A stretch of 64,000 nt of DNA from Dryomyza anilis. Its lineage: Eukaryota; Arthropoda; Insecta; Diptera; Dryomyzidae. The notes under the pieces are model-generated. The model did no database searches, was not told the DNA's origin, and worked only from the letters and a program-made list of their open reading frames with translations. Positions 1-11,087 of this stretch are shown piece after piece (positions within the stretch are counted from its first letter, which is position 1; every line of letters starts with the position of its first letter). The stretch covers positions 41,850,471 to 41,914,470 of the forward strand of contig OX638135.1 in NCBI GenBank assembly GCA_951804985.1. The letters run 5' to 3'. The position numbers and the translations under genes are program-made.

Positions 1-19
1 AAATGTACTGGCTCATGTT

Positions 20-463
20 TTGTTAATGTCCTGTCTTATGTATGGAATTGAAGTCTACTCGGGTGCCGTTGGTTACAATTTTAAAAAAATGGAGATTATA
101 TTCAATAGGATTGTCCGTTTCGTATACAACACTCCATTTAGAAATCATATATCTACACATGTTTTAAAGTTTATTCATTGTTCATTTCAAAATTTTATTA
201 AAGTTCAAATACTCTTAACTTTCTATAAGATTGTGAAAGCACAAATACCTAATTATTTAGTTAGGAAGTTTGTTTTTTTACATTCCACTAGAAATGTTCA
301 ACTTCGCATACCTAAAATATTTGTTTCAGTTTTTGATCGATCATTCTATGTAAGAGTAACTCGTTGTTGGAATAAACTGCCTGCCATATTACGGTCTTTT
401 TCATGTGCGCATGCTACATATGAAAACCGACTTTTAAAATACACTTTAAATAATAACTTGTAA
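20..463 (+). pseudogene. LINE ORF2, C-terminal tail of reverse transcriptase
   Basis: This 147-residue open frame has the look of the region after the RT thumb of Jockey/CR1-type ORF2. It includes FNRIVRFVYN near residues 28-37 and the near-terminal TRCWNKLPAILRS, a W-N-x-L-P pattern common just before the stop in these elements. The frame is open at the left edge, so the Met at 20 is not the true start and the upstream catalytic domains lie outside the window. Family membership is inferred from these patterns, not from a database search. Confidence 0.65.
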
Positions 464-531
464 GTACGGATCGTACTTTATTTATCTATCTATTTTTTTT
501 TATTATTTCTGTTATTGCTGGTATTTTGGAC

Positions 532-770
532 CACTTCATTAATTATTTATCTTATTGTTTTTCGTTGTTTTTGAACCGTTGTTTCGAAGCCGTATGAATG
601 AATTTAGTTTGTATTTAGTATTAAGTTTTTATATGAACTTAATGTTACATCTCTTCATTAATTATTTATCTTATTGATTTTCGTTGTTTTTTTTTTGTTT
701 AGGGAAACCGTATGAATGAATTTAGTTTGTATTTAATATGAAGTTTTTATATGTACTTAATGTTACATCT
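532..770 (+). repeat. Two ~120-bp direct repeats in the LINE 3' UTR
   Basis: The block beginning CTTCATTAATTATTTATC occurs near 533 and again near 653. Each copy continues through CGTATGAATGAATTTAG and ends near AACTTAATGTTACATCTC. The second copy differs by small indels, such as a longer T run. Internal duplications like this are common in LINE 3' UTRs. Confidence 0.75.
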
Positions 771-863
771 CATGATCTCACACATAATTGTACTTGTAAT
801 ATAATTTTTTGGGACAATTAGGCTTTTTGCATTACAAATGAATAAAAACAATGAAATGAAAAA

Positions 864-1228
864 CTCACCACACCTAAACTCACCACACCCAAACTCACCA
901 CACCGAAACTCACCACACTAAAACTCACCACACTAAATTCATCACACTAAAACTCATCACACTAAAACTTCTACAGGAAAAACACTACGGGGAAGAATTC
1001 AACGGGGAAGAATTCTACCGGGAAGAATTCTACGGGAAAGCGTTCTACGGGGAATAATTTAACGGCGATTTTTTTTTTGTTTTGGTTACTACATTTATAA
1101 CACCAATAAAAAATGTCCACAGCGAAGCATGGGTCTCTGATATAAATAATAAAAATGTTCTTTAAAAAATCACTCCATATTCTTGCATTCACAAAATCTT
1201 TGCACGATTCGTGCACGGGTCCGGCTAG
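864..1228 (+). mobile_element. Helitron-like dispersed repeat, copy 1
   Basis: The same sequence occurs inverted at 10678-11045. One end is an array of CTCACCACACTAAAA-type units (865-970), followed by four or five GAATTC-containing units of about 14-17 bp (980-1055). The other end has GTGCACGGGTCC followed by CTAG (1225-1228) and then a host T. A CTRR end followed by T is the Helitron 3' hallmark, and copy 2 ends the same way. No TC 5' end could be fixed and no protein is encoded, so the class is tentative. The reverse-strand 81-residue frame here is a translation of the tandem units. Confidence 0.45.
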
Positions 1229-1654
1229 TCGAATATAATTAATTTCAAACCACCAATAATTACGATGCAGAGTGTTAACATTTGGAATATTTAGCTAAAT
1301 TTATAAAAGAAATTAAACGCTATTAAACTGCATTCGTTAAGGTTATTAAAAATCTCTTTTATAATTTTTAAAAATTTTACTTTGCAATACGAATATTTTA
1401 GGTATTCTCGTCATTACATAAATAAATATTAATTTTATTTAAAATTGTATGTCTATAGTAGTGTTTTTGTTTTATTGTTTTACTGCATTTAAAAAAAACC
1501 GTTTCATTCCCTTAATGCACGTTTTTTACTCTTTTTCGGGCTTTTGGCTTCTGTCCATATAGAATCTGTAATTGAAAATTGAATATTTTATTCATTCTTT
1601 CTCTTAAATTTTGGAGATGATTGGAGATTCAACACATACATATATAACTAAATA

Positions 1655-2681
1655 CACTGTTCGGCAAAATTAGCACTTTTGTTCCTCCCTGTCTTCATTC
1701 ATATCATTTCTACATAATTTTAATGAGTTGCTTCGAAATGCGTTTTTAGTTTTTTCCCTATACGTTTTTGAGAAAACTGCAATTTATAATTCTTGCATTT
1801 TACAAAAAAACTCTTTTTTATGAAAAGACTGAACAGCCATTGAATAAAAATTAAAACAAATGAACTAATCAAGGATAAAAGAAAACTTGAATATCGTTAA
1901 AGCTTTGGTTAAAAAACCGGTTAAAATTAAAAAAATTAGAAAAAAACGAATTAATCACCGGAAAAGTATATTTAATAAAAAAGTTTTATTTTTATTTTAA
2001 ATTATTAAAATTACAAGAGATTCTACTCAATTCGACAATGGTACTCATGTGAGATAAATGCATATTCTGTTGGATTTTAATTGTATAAAAATAATTAACT
2101 TTTTATTAAAAAAATATATATTAATTATAACAGTATTTTACTATTACTTCTAAATATGTGATAACAATTACTTATTAATTGTAGGGTTTGTGAACATACT
2201 TCTACTGTTCTATAATAATGCGAACTGTGTTTATACTGTTTATACTAATACATTAAAATATCAATAAATTTCAATCGTTACTTTTGAAATAAATTAATTT
2301 AAAACCTTACAGGGGCCATATCTATTTTTCATATTGTAATTCTGTTCTGTTGCAATATCTCCAGAATAAAAATTCTATAGTAATATGTTAATAAATATAT
2401 ATTCATTATCCTAATTTTAAAAGAAAAATGTTAATCAACTTTTAAAGATTTTTAACCAAACTTTAAACGATATTCTAGTTGACCATGAATTCACAGCCAT
2501 GATTTATTCTTAGTGTAGTATTTTCATAAAAAATTTTGTTTTTAAAATGCAGTGAAATATGCAAAAAACATAAAATGCATTTTTCTTAAAAACGTTACTA
2601 AAAACGCAGTTCGAATCAGCACATTAAAATATTTAGAAATTATATGAATGAAAAACAGGGAGAATTCTCTGCCGAACAGTG
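1655..2681. mobile_element. Non-autonomous DNA transposon with long inverted ends
   Basis: The outer ends match in inverse orientation: CACTGTTCGGCA at 1655 and TGCCGAACAGTG ending at 2681. The similarity continues with interruptions for more than 200 bp on each side, for example AATATCGTT.AAG.TTTGGTTAAAAA near 1890-1915 and its inverse near 2450-2480. The element is 1027 bp and is flanked by ATA on both sides (1652-1654, 2682-2684), a possible 3-bp target duplication. No transposase is present. Superfamily is not assigned. Confidence 0.75.
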
Positions 2682-2684
2682 ATA

Positions 2685-3788
2685 TCGGTCATTCAACAAC
2701 AAACCGGGCACTCTTGAGAATTATTAATTTTGAATTCGTTAAAACTTTACGCACATGTTCTGTGTCCAAAATGGAGCTGTTTATGATTCAATTTATTGGT
2801 ATCAATCAATTACTGATTTCTTTTGAACAAATAATTGCAATATCTGTTATTGAAATCTTAAATCAAATGCATTTTATTTCATTAATTTTGTTAAAATCTT
2901 TTTGAAAATATTTGTTAGAATCATTTACTGACCGAATCATCATAAGTTGCAATCACTTTTCCAATTATTGAATTGCTCGAAATATTAAGCTATGTCTTTG
3001 ATTCGAATCTCAAGATTTTGCAATCAGTTTTAATTAAGTGATTTAAATGATCTATTCTTTATAGTCTTACTCACTTTATTGAAGACTTGTAGCTAAACAA
3101 ACTCAAATAATTTTTTTCACTCAAAACGAAAACACGTGAAAAAAGATTCAATCTTTCACAGTTCTGGTCCAAAAATATTTTACACGTGCTTCTTGTTCAA
3201 TAAAAAAGAAAAGTTGACAGTTTGAAATTGCCGTTGAAATTAAACATTTTGCATTCAGTTAAAGAACCGTGGCACGTGAACCTTAAATTATATATTAAAC
3301 TTTGTTTCATTTGATATGTAATTAAGTGCTCTTTCTAATAGATAACTCGTTCATGATATTTTTAGCAAACAACCTTGTTATATTAAATTTTAATATATTG
3401 ACGCAGTTCAAACTTTTTTTTTTAATTTTAAAATAGTAAGCGTTCAGGACCTAAATTTTACAGCTTTGGTACATTATTGATAATGAATTTTGATAAATAA
3501 AAATTATGTGACTACCAAAATCGAGTAAAAATTTTACATTGGAAATTCAAGGAAATTTTTCAATTTATTAAGGAACTGAACTACAGAAATAACAACTATT
3601 TTAATAAAAAAATCATGTCAAATATTTGTTGGTAAAAAACATGTTTAAAACAATTTGATGAATAATATATTATTTTTTGTCGAAAGCGCCCGGTCGATGT
3701 TTAAATTTTAATAACATAATTATGGGGGGAAAAAACTAATTTTGAACTTTAATTAAATACAAAAAAATAATATAAAAACTAAACATTA
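2685..3788. other. AT-rich non-coding DNA, probably intron 1 of the minus-strand host gene
   Basis: No ORF of note and no repeat recognised here. Because the exon at 3790-4612 ends in a strong splice donor facing this region, it is most simply intronic. The acceptor was not identified, and the intron may extend past the transposon at 1655-2681 or out of the window. Confidence 0.5.
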
Positions 3789-3789
3789 C
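3784..3789 (-). other. 5' splice donor of the host exon
   Basis: On the minus strand the sequence reads CAG|GTAATG, with the exon ending at 3790 and the intron starting at 3789. It fits the insect donor consensus. Reading on past it gives only three more codons before a stop, which explains the apparent short C-terminus of the open frame. Confidence 0.7.
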
Positions 3790-4612
3790 CTGCTAATTCG
3801 TCGAATGCTAAATTAGATACGGGATACGCAGCTGCTTTCTTTATTGCAACTGTTGTTGAACTGATTATTGGTTGGAGTGCAATAGAATTAGCTGCAGAAC
3901 CTAAGTCAATAAAATCTGGAACCACGCTGGCCGTTTTTTTATCATTAAAATCTTTGTTATTCACAACGATGGCTGCCGGTTGCTTCTTCTCTTCAGTTAT
4001 GGAGTTTTTCGTTTCGTTGGGAGCCTTTTCGTGTTCGTTCGATTTGCGTGCTTCTGATTTAGCGGTTGCGCCGGTTGTGGCTTCAGCCACAGCCTGTATA
4101 AGCACATCGTTGGTAGACTTTTTCTGTTTCTTAGTCTGCACAGTTTGCCATCCGCCATCATCGTTTGTCACGTTATCTAAGAGTTTTTTCGTGGCCTTTT
4201 TCTCCTTATTATTGACAACTTTCTTGGCTGCCACAGATTTAGCTTTCTTAAGTATAGACTTGGATACATCCTTTGCGGTAACAGCAACATTTTTATTGGT
4301 TTCATGAACAGGATTGACCTTTGAGATTACCTTTTTGGCTGGCTTTAGCTTGATAACCTCTTTGGCGTCATGTTTGGCACATAGTTGTGACGCGACAAGG
4401 ACTTCCGTGGCTGAACCACGTTTAACTTCCTTGTTGGCATTGATGTTTAGCTCAGTACCTTTTCGGAATTTTTGAGTATCCGCTTTATTGAAACCAAGCA
4501 AAAAAACTGCTACGGCGCCGCAAAACAATAAGAGCACCGGCAGTATAAGCAATGGGTTAAAGTTGTTACCATTAGACTGAAAGAAGCTACCAATTTCCAG
4601 TATTTTGTCCAT
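3790..4612 (-). CDS. First coding exon of a Lys/Ala-rich single-pass membrane protein (metadherin/LYRIC-like architecture)
   Basis: About 274 residues are encoded before the splice donor. The start at 4612 has an A at -3 and is the first Met of the frame. Residues about 19-41 (NPLLILPVLLLFCGAVAVFL) form one hydrophobic segment right after a short N-terminus, so the protein probably sits in the ER or a related membrane with a long cytosolic tail. The tail is rich in Lys, Ala, Ser and Thr and has a Trp motif near residue 150 (DDGGWQTVQTKKQKK). Metadherin/LYRIC proteins share an N-terminal membrane segment, a Lys-rich disordered tail and GxW motifs followed by basic clusters; that is the basis of the suggestion, and the match is weak. 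RRBP1/kinectin-type ER proteins are an alternative. The frame is intact and GC-richer than its surroundings, so this looks like a live host gene. A hAT element lies 190 bp upstream of the ATG. Confidence 0.65.
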
Positions 4613-4802
4613 AGTACTAGTTCGTCTATTTCAGTTTAAAATTAGAAAGCGTCGACAAAAACATCAGCTTTATGATTGGTAAATGTGTTATTTATAAGAA
4701 ATGATTAATTAAATAACTAAAAAATGTTAACGAATTGGTAAAAATAAAATGCCACGTTTAAAAAAAAGCTATTGCTGCGCAACGCTGATTCTTTAAGAAA
4801 GT
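4613..4802 (-). promoter_or_regulatory. 5' UTR / proximal promoter of the host gene (inferred)
   Basis: This is the 190 bp between the ATG and the hAT insertion. No clear TATA box or initiator was picked out. It is assigned only by position. The 8-bp target duplication AAGAAAGT closes it at 4795-4802. Confidence 0.35.
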
Positions 4803-6397
4803 CAGTGTTGCCAGGTGTTCGGGAGTCGATAGTAGTACGCCAGTGTTGAAATTTTCGTTTTTTATCGTTTTTTACCCTACCTAGTAACAAAATTATTGTT
4901 TTGGATAGTACAATCATAAAATATTACCAAAAAACAACTTTAACCCCCTAATCAAATATCTTTTTATTATCGTGTGATTATTATTCGTTTCCAGTACACT
5001 TCGTCTAAAATTTATATAACGTATATCAAATTGTAGCCGATATCGTTGTCATCGCGAAATACATGATCGGGGGTGAATCTAAAAATAAAGTTGGCAATTC
5101 AAAGAAATTTAATAGATATATATATGTACTTAATATGTTTGAAATTCTTTTGTTTTAAAAATACACTTTCAATTTTAAAAAATCATAGAACATATCGTCG
5201 TTGCAGAACGAAAATTAAATACATTTTTATGAAAAACTTAAATTTGGAATTTGTTGATTAATATTATAAAAAGTAATTGATGCAATTTTAATGTTGAAAT
5301 ATTAATCGATACATTTACATTTTCTTATCATGAGGTAAAAAAATTGAGATCATCGATTAAAAATTGACAGATATATAACGATTTTTGTAAATGAATATTT
5401 GGCGTTTTGAAAACGTATTTGGTGACTTTTCGTTGTACAACGACAATATGTAATTTTATCATCAACAAAATATTTTATTTAAAAAGTTTTTAGTAATATG
5501 TCTTTATAAAAATTACTTTTACGTCATTTTTTACGTCAATACGTCATCATATACGATAATTTATTTAATTTTTTTTCGTAAATTTTATGATTCATATCTG
5601 ATATCATGCTTATTGAAGGCTCAAAATGTACACAGTCGTCGTGTATCTCTTGTGCAGTAAATACAATAGCCTCAACTGTTGACGCATCTAAACGATTTCG
5701 AATTTTTGTTTTTACTATATTCACTTTAGAAAAAACTCTTTGACATGTTGCATTTGAGTGTGGGTATACCAATAAATCCAAAGCAAATTGGAATATGTTT
5801 AAAAATTTCCACAAGCGTCTTCACCCAATATTCATCGACTTCATGGTGACTATATTCTTTGACTAGGACTGGCATAACAATTAATCTTGGAGACGATTCG
5901 AGCAATGGAATAATGGAATGAAGCTATATTTCGATGATCTAAAATGTGAATATGTTTCAGCAAGGCATCATTGAAATTAAAACGCTTTTTAATCTGCTGA
6001 CATGTTATCATAGTGAACTTTTCTTAATTAAAAGTCTGTCTTTTGCGCTTCGTTTAAACGGTCGACGTTTTGAAATACTTTTATACCGAGATAAATGTTT
6101 TGTATTGGAATAAATTGTCTTTCATCATCTACTTCAATATTTTCCAGATCAGATCTGTTGATGTACACTGGTTTAATATAAATTAAAAGTAGTTTAAAAA
6201 AAATAATGTAGATTGTAGAAATAAACAGTATTTGGTACTTTTTATTAATAGGAAATGCAACTTTGAAACTGAAATTTTCGTATTTCAATGTTAAAATTAT
6301 CGCTAGTTATTGTACGATCGTACACCAAAAATTTGAGTAGTACCGAGACTCAAAATTATTGTACAAAACAATAATTATCGTATGCCTGGCAACACTG
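4803..6397 (-). mobile_element. hAT transposon, internally deleted, complete ends
   Basis: The ends are perfect 13-bp inverted repeats, CAGTGTTGCCAGG at 4803-4815 and its reverse complement at 6385-6397. The flanks are a perfect 8-bp direct repeat AAGAAAGT (4795-4802 and 6398-6405), the hAT signature. The 1595-bp element keeps only the C-terminal part of a minus-strand transposase (about 5536-6180), so it is a defective copy needing a transposase in trans. Subterminal sequences such as AATTATTGTTTTG recur near both ends. It sits just upstream of the host exon at 3790-4612 and could affect its promoter. Confidence 0.93.
5536..6180 (-). pseudogene. hAT transposase, C-terminal half with dimerisation domain, frameshifted
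   Basis: The 5536-5814 frame contains LLVYPHSNATCQRVFSKVNI and then KTKIRNRL, which match the hAT C-terminal dimerisation region (consensus around P-x-S-x-A-x-x-E-R-x-F-S). The Glu of the consensus is Gln here. Upstream, at about 6170-6028, is VDDERQFIPIQNIYLG, and between the two lies more transposase-like sequence in shifted frames (5815-6027). The N-terminal zinc finger and the first catalytic Asp region are missing. The first part of the 6028-6288 frame is junk sequence read through. Confidence 0.8.
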
Positions 6398-6405
6398 AAG
6401 AAAGT

Positions 6406-7064
6406 AGCAACGTAAACTCACCAATTAGTGTTCTCATCAGAGTAGCAAAAGTTCGTACTTTCGTACTATTTTCAGTACGTTTTTATTTTTTCAGTACGAA
6501 ATATTCAGAGCTAAGTACCCGTACACACGAATAGTACTTTATGTCAATTTCAACCGTGATTATTGTTTTTCTTTTCTTTTGCGAATGCCAAGCATATAAA
6601 GAGCGCACGGAAAATGTACGCTGACGACTTTGTACTCCGTCGTATTCGATTTATATGGGAAATGCATGCAAGTTTTGGAGAACAAAATACATTGTGCTGA
6701 TGGTACTCTGTATAAAATTCGTTCAGATTTCTTTTTCACATTATTTTAATTACGATAAAATTGATTAAATACACTAATTAAATAGTTTGAATTAACTAAA
6801 AACATATATCAACATGATAAATATTAATAATTGAATGCTCCAATGTATGCATTATTCTATGTAATGATAATAAATAGATGTAACTGTAACACTGCAAATT
6901 TGTTTACTTTTTTATTCATACAAACTAATAATAATTATAATTTTATTGAAGAAGTTGAACTAACGCAACCTTTGCAAACAATAACATAAACAACTGCTGA
7001 TTCTGCACTGCAGATTGCGGGACAGACAAGTAAATTAGCGTTGGCTTTGTTTTGCTATGTTTCC
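6406..7064. other. Non-coding, AT-rich
   Basis: GTAC-containing words (AGTACG, GTACTTT) recur at 6450-6540. Otherwise nothing recognisable: no ORF with family features and no clear inverted ends. Confidence 0.5.
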
Positions 7065-7162
7065 CAGCTGCTGGCTGCCATCTGTTGTTAAAACCCATAA
7101 ACACAAATGTATTTGGGTACTTGTGTTTATAAGTTCTAACCACAGATGGCAGTCAGCAGCTG
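7065..7162. repeat. 98-bp near-perfect inverted repeat (hairpin)
   Basis: The left arm CAGCTGCTGGCTGCCATCTG (7065 on) pairs with the right arm ending CAGATGGCAGTCAGCAGCTG (to 7162). Pairing continues inward through GTTTATAA/CATAAACAC words to a small loop near 7110-7120. A second 9-bp stem, AGATGGCAG/CTGCCATCT, overlaps the right arm. It may be a miniature fold-back element. No target duplication was seen. Confidence 0.7.
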
Positions 7163-7914
7163 CCATCTTATCATAAAATATAAAATATATTAGCATTTAC
7201 ACGATGCATTATTTTATAAGATGTAATTTTTTTATGTATTAAAACATATTTGTAATAATAAAAATAAAATTTTTCAATTTTAAAATAATAAAATATATTT
7301 TTTAAAATGTTAATGAGAAGGTACAACCATCGGATATTGATTTGGGACAAAATTTTAGTTCATGATTTCATAGGTTTAAAATTCTTTTTATTTTCAATTA
7401 TTTATTTACTTGTGATAAATAAATTTATTAAGAAAAAAAAATATGGAATTAAAAATTAACAGTACAGTTTTGTTTTCCTACATTTAGAAAAAAAAACAGC
7501 AAGTCAAAAATGTTCGTCTGTCCTTTATGTTTTTGTCAATGAAAATTTTCCGTCTGTCCTTCATTTTTTTTTTTTTTTTGTCATCAATTTAGATCCCACG
7601 GGAAAAATATATACCTTTTTCATCAATTTTTACTTTTCTGCATAAAAGTACGTTTTGATGTTAAATAGTACGTTTTTATTTTTTTATTATACTTTGTTAT
7701 TTTTTTCAAAATGCTTCTCTGGTTCTCATCCTATTTCGATAGAAGCAGATCTATTACTCTTCATTTCTAATTTGCAGCTTCTACTACCTAACACAATTCA
7801 TAAAATCTACTACAATTCATGTATTCCCACCATAGTTGCCAGAGATTTATCCCAAAGAAAATACGTTTCTTCAACGCCAGAAAATAAAAAATACCACATA
7901 AATGCCATGGTATT
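7163..7914. other. Non-coding, AT-rich; start of an AAATACCAC-type repeat
   Basis: TTCGTCTGTCCTT-like text occurs twice (7515, 7548). From about 7828 the sequence belongs to a dispersed AT-rich repeat with AAATACCACA and CCATGGTATTT words, seen again at 8700-8880, 9550-9780, 13530-13660, 19395-19540 and 27000-27090. The mini-me element at 7915 has inserted into it. Confidence 0.45.
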
Positions 7915-8730
7915 TATACCCTACAACTATGAGGTGCAGGGTATATTAACTTTGTGTAACGCCCCTTAGGAGGCGTGTCCGGTAAGGAAAAGTATATATA
8001 TTCTTGATCAGCATCACTACCCGATTCCGTTTAGCCATGTCCGTCTGTCTGTCTGTCTGTCCGTCTTGCTGTCTTGCTGTCTTGCTGTCCGAATACAGAA
8101 TAACTTGAGAAATACTGATCAGAATGCGATGAAATTTCGTCTCAATATATTTTAGCGAAAAGTAGGAACTGACTTTGAAAATGAGCCAAATCGGTCAACG
8201 GACACGCCCACCTCCCATACAAGTCACTTTTATATAAATCTTTAGGAACTAATATTTTGAAAAGTATTCAAGATATAAGTATAAAATTTAAAAAGTATTT
8301 TTATAATTCACCTAAAAATATGTGGTCCAAAAATGGGCGAGATCCGCCCACCTTTTTTTTCATTATTTCCCGGGTTTTCATAGTGGAAATTTGAACCGTA
8401 AATTATTAAAATCAAATCTATGAAATATTAGCCTTTCAAACTTTTAAATATAGACGTTGTCCGCCCAATTATATGTTTCTATATTTTTTTATTAGTTTTT
8501 TATACTATTATATAATTTTTTTAATTTATGGAGATATAAGACGTAAATTTCTGATATGTGAATAATATTATGAGGGTGTGGAGTTCAGCATAATTAAAAT
8601 CTTTAAAATTAAGGTATGCAATTAAATATCCCACATTAATATCCCCACCAAAGGTGTAGGGTATTCCATAGTCGGGCCCGACCGACTATAAAAATCCGCC
8701 ACATTTGACCAAACTTTCCCAACACGTTTT
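7915..8730 (+). mobile_element. mini-me-like element A
   Basis: It starts TATACCCTACA and has the core TATATATTCTTGATCAGCAT followed by a (GTCY)n array (8039-8070) and three TCTTGCTG units. It ends with the palindrome GTCGGGCCCGACCGAC (8672-8687) and AACTTTCCCAAC. A core between TA and GTCY proto-microsatellites is the description of dipteran mini-me elements, which have been linked to the DINE-1/Helentron group. No protein is encoded. Four relatives occur in this window. Confidence 0.75.
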
Positions 8731-10677
8731 TCAATAAAAAAAATACCTTTGCCATTTAAAAATACCACAAAATATCCCACGCAATTAAAAATTACCACAG
8801 ATAAAAAAATATCGCGAAAATTCCCACAAAATTTAAAAATTTATGAAAATAGACTCTAAAATAATAAAAATATGTATTATTGACAATATGAGAACATTTG
8901 TATTTTTAAAATTGTATGATTTTTTATTTTTTAAATTTAAGTTTTATGAATTTAATTTACAGTTTGTTTTTTTAAAAACCATGATATCTTAGGACCTCCT
9001 TCCAGCGGAGTCTTTGGCAATTTTCTTTTTCGACCAGCCATAACACCATTCAAGCGCAACCGAAATTCACCAAAATAACTGTTGTCATAAAGTGCCATTT
9101 TCGTTTCTTTGTTGTCATTAAATTGGATGTTCGTTTTTTTATAAACTATTGATACGTTCGTAAATTAATGGGGGCGAATATGATTGTTACGAATATTTGC
9201 TTAAGTTCATTCAGATATTATTTGGGTGCATACATTAATTATTTGAGAAATATTACATGATAATTGATTGCATATGTATATATATATTTGTGATATACAC
9301 TCTCCAAAAATAATTGTTGAATTTAACAAAAAATTAAGAATCATATATGTGAATATACGTTCAACAATCAGCAATTGTTTAATCATTGTTGAAAATAACA
9401 ATCGCAATTGTTATTTTTTTCGACGTAGATTTTTGAAGTATATTAATTAATTGTTACTTTGATTGTTGAACTGTTAATAGTAATGAAACCTAGATTAACA
9501 ATTGAATTGTTAAAAATAACAATCATACTTTATAACCCAGCCTGTCTTGTAAAAAAAAAACATAAATACCACATAAATTAAAAAATACCACGTTGAATTT
9601 AAAAATACCGTGGTATTTTTTCCCATGACAATTAAAAAATTCCATAAAAGGTATTTATCCACTCTAAGTGGCAACTATGCCTTTGTCACAAAATATCCCA
9701 CGCAATTAAAAAAATTCCAGATAAATACTACATATAAATAAATACTGCGAAATACCCACAAAATTTAAAAATGTATGAAAATAGAATCTAAAATAATAAC
9801 GACCTCTTGATAATTTTAAGATATTGTCTTAACGTGCTCAAGGTCCAGTCAGTACAAATTGGGTGTTTTGTACCAACCAATAAAACAACAAACAATTGGC
9901 AAAATGCATTGAGTGGCAGATCGTACAGCTGTTTCAGAGGCAGCCAAGCCCCTTCATCAGCGATCTTTCTCTGCATATTCTACATTTCAAGTCGCTAAAG
10001 TTTTCCTTTTCCAATGAACACAATAAGAATTATGTGCATTGAAGAAAGACCAAAAGCAAAAATGCAAAAACTGCATCAACTCAAGATTTTGCCAAAGTTG
10101 TTGTTGCGTGCAGCAATTTGCTACGTATAGGCTGCAGAGTTTCCACAGAATCAAATACGTAGGCTGCACTCTTGTATGATATTTATTTTATAAATTTAAA
10201 TTTTAGGAATTTAACTTGAAGATTGTTTTTGAAAAACGATGATATCTTAGGAACTCCGTCCGGAGGCTTTTGCCAATTTCCTTTTACGACCAGACATAAC
10301 AACCCAACTACACAAATTATGTCTAAAAGATATTGTTATATTATCTTCTAAATGTTATCGATGTCCGAAATTTGTCCGAAATTTTACGAAAAAAAAGATG
10401 TCTTTTTGTAATACAAATGATTTACCGGAAGATGCCTTTTAATTTGTCTGTATGATGTCCTTATGGTATACAAAAAGATGTCTTAAAGTTATTGCCATAA
10501 AATAGTCTTTTTAGTAAATAAAAGGCAAATACATTAAATCATCTTAAAGTATACAAAATAGATATGTCTAAAAGATGACGTCCAAAACTGTTCTTTTGAC
10601 AAATATCTAGGCATTGATTTTTTGATTTTGTTTTGTTTCAACATGAATTAAAACAAATTGCAACATTTTGTAACATA
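8731..10677. other. AT-rich repeat mosaic without genes
   Basis: Contents: AAATACCAC-type repeat pieces (8740-8880, 9550-9780), and a segment with GATATCTTAGGA..TCCTTCC at 8980-9060 repeated in diverged form at 10235-10300. There is a word block GTTATTTGGGTGCATA (9218) shared with 13450 and 19675. AAATTGTTAT/CAATTGTTA words recur at 9310-9530. The 9807-10160 stretch is less AT-rich with no frame I recognise. ATGTCTAAAAGAT occurs at about 10320 and 10565. Confidence 0.45.
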
Positions 10678-11045
10678 CTAGCTGGACCCGTGCACGACCC
10701 GTGCAAAGATTTTGTGAATGCAAAAATATGGAGTGATTTTATAAAGAACATTTTTATTATTTATATCAGAGACCCACGCTTCGCTGTGGACGTTTTTTAT
10801 TGGTGTTAAAAATGTAGTAACCAAAACAAAAAAAATAGCCGTGTAATTATTCCCAGTAGAACGCTTTCCCGTAAAATTCTTCCCGGTAGAATTCTTCCCC
10901 GTAGTGTTTTTCCAGTAGAAGTTTTAGTGTGGTGACTTTTAGTGTGATAAATTTAGTGTGGTGAGTTTTAGTGTACTCACTACACTAAAACTCACCACAG
11001 TGTGGTGAGTTTTAGTGTAGTGGTGAGTTTTTGTGTGGTGAGATT
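10678..11045 (-). mobile_element. Helitron-like dispersed repeat, copy 2
   Basis: This is the inverse of the 864-1228 repeat. CTAG at 10678-10681, GGACCCGTGCACGACCCGTG, the block around ATATGGAGTGATTTTATAAA, GAATTC-containing units (10855-10915) and AGTGTGGTGAGTTTTAGTG units all follow in the same order. The far end (10960-11045) is a small palindromic tangle of the same GTGAGTTTTAGTG unit, so the outer boundary is uncertain. Confidence 0.45.
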
Positions 11046-11087
11046 AAGTAAGATGAGTAACATCCAATTTTAAAGTTTAGTTGAAAT

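Larger units (their letters stand above)
1..860 (+). mobile_element. 3' end of a non-LTR retrotransposon (LINE)
   Basis: The left edge of the window cuts a LINE. It starts inside the end of the reverse-transcriptase ORF (stop near 463) and runs through an AT-rich 3' untranslated region to an A-rich tail around 840-860 containing AATAAAAACAATGAAATG. The 3' region has an internal duplication of about 120 bp. The A-rich tail and the C-terminal protein style fit a CR1/Jockey-group element (inference). The LINE at 61598-63795 may be the same kind of element, but no shared segment is available to compare. Confidence 0.7.

Noticed and set aside
860..980. CRISPR-like array of AACTCACCACAC units
   Set aside because: Units are contiguous with no spacers, and the same array recurs in an inverted dispersed repeat of a eukaryotic genome.
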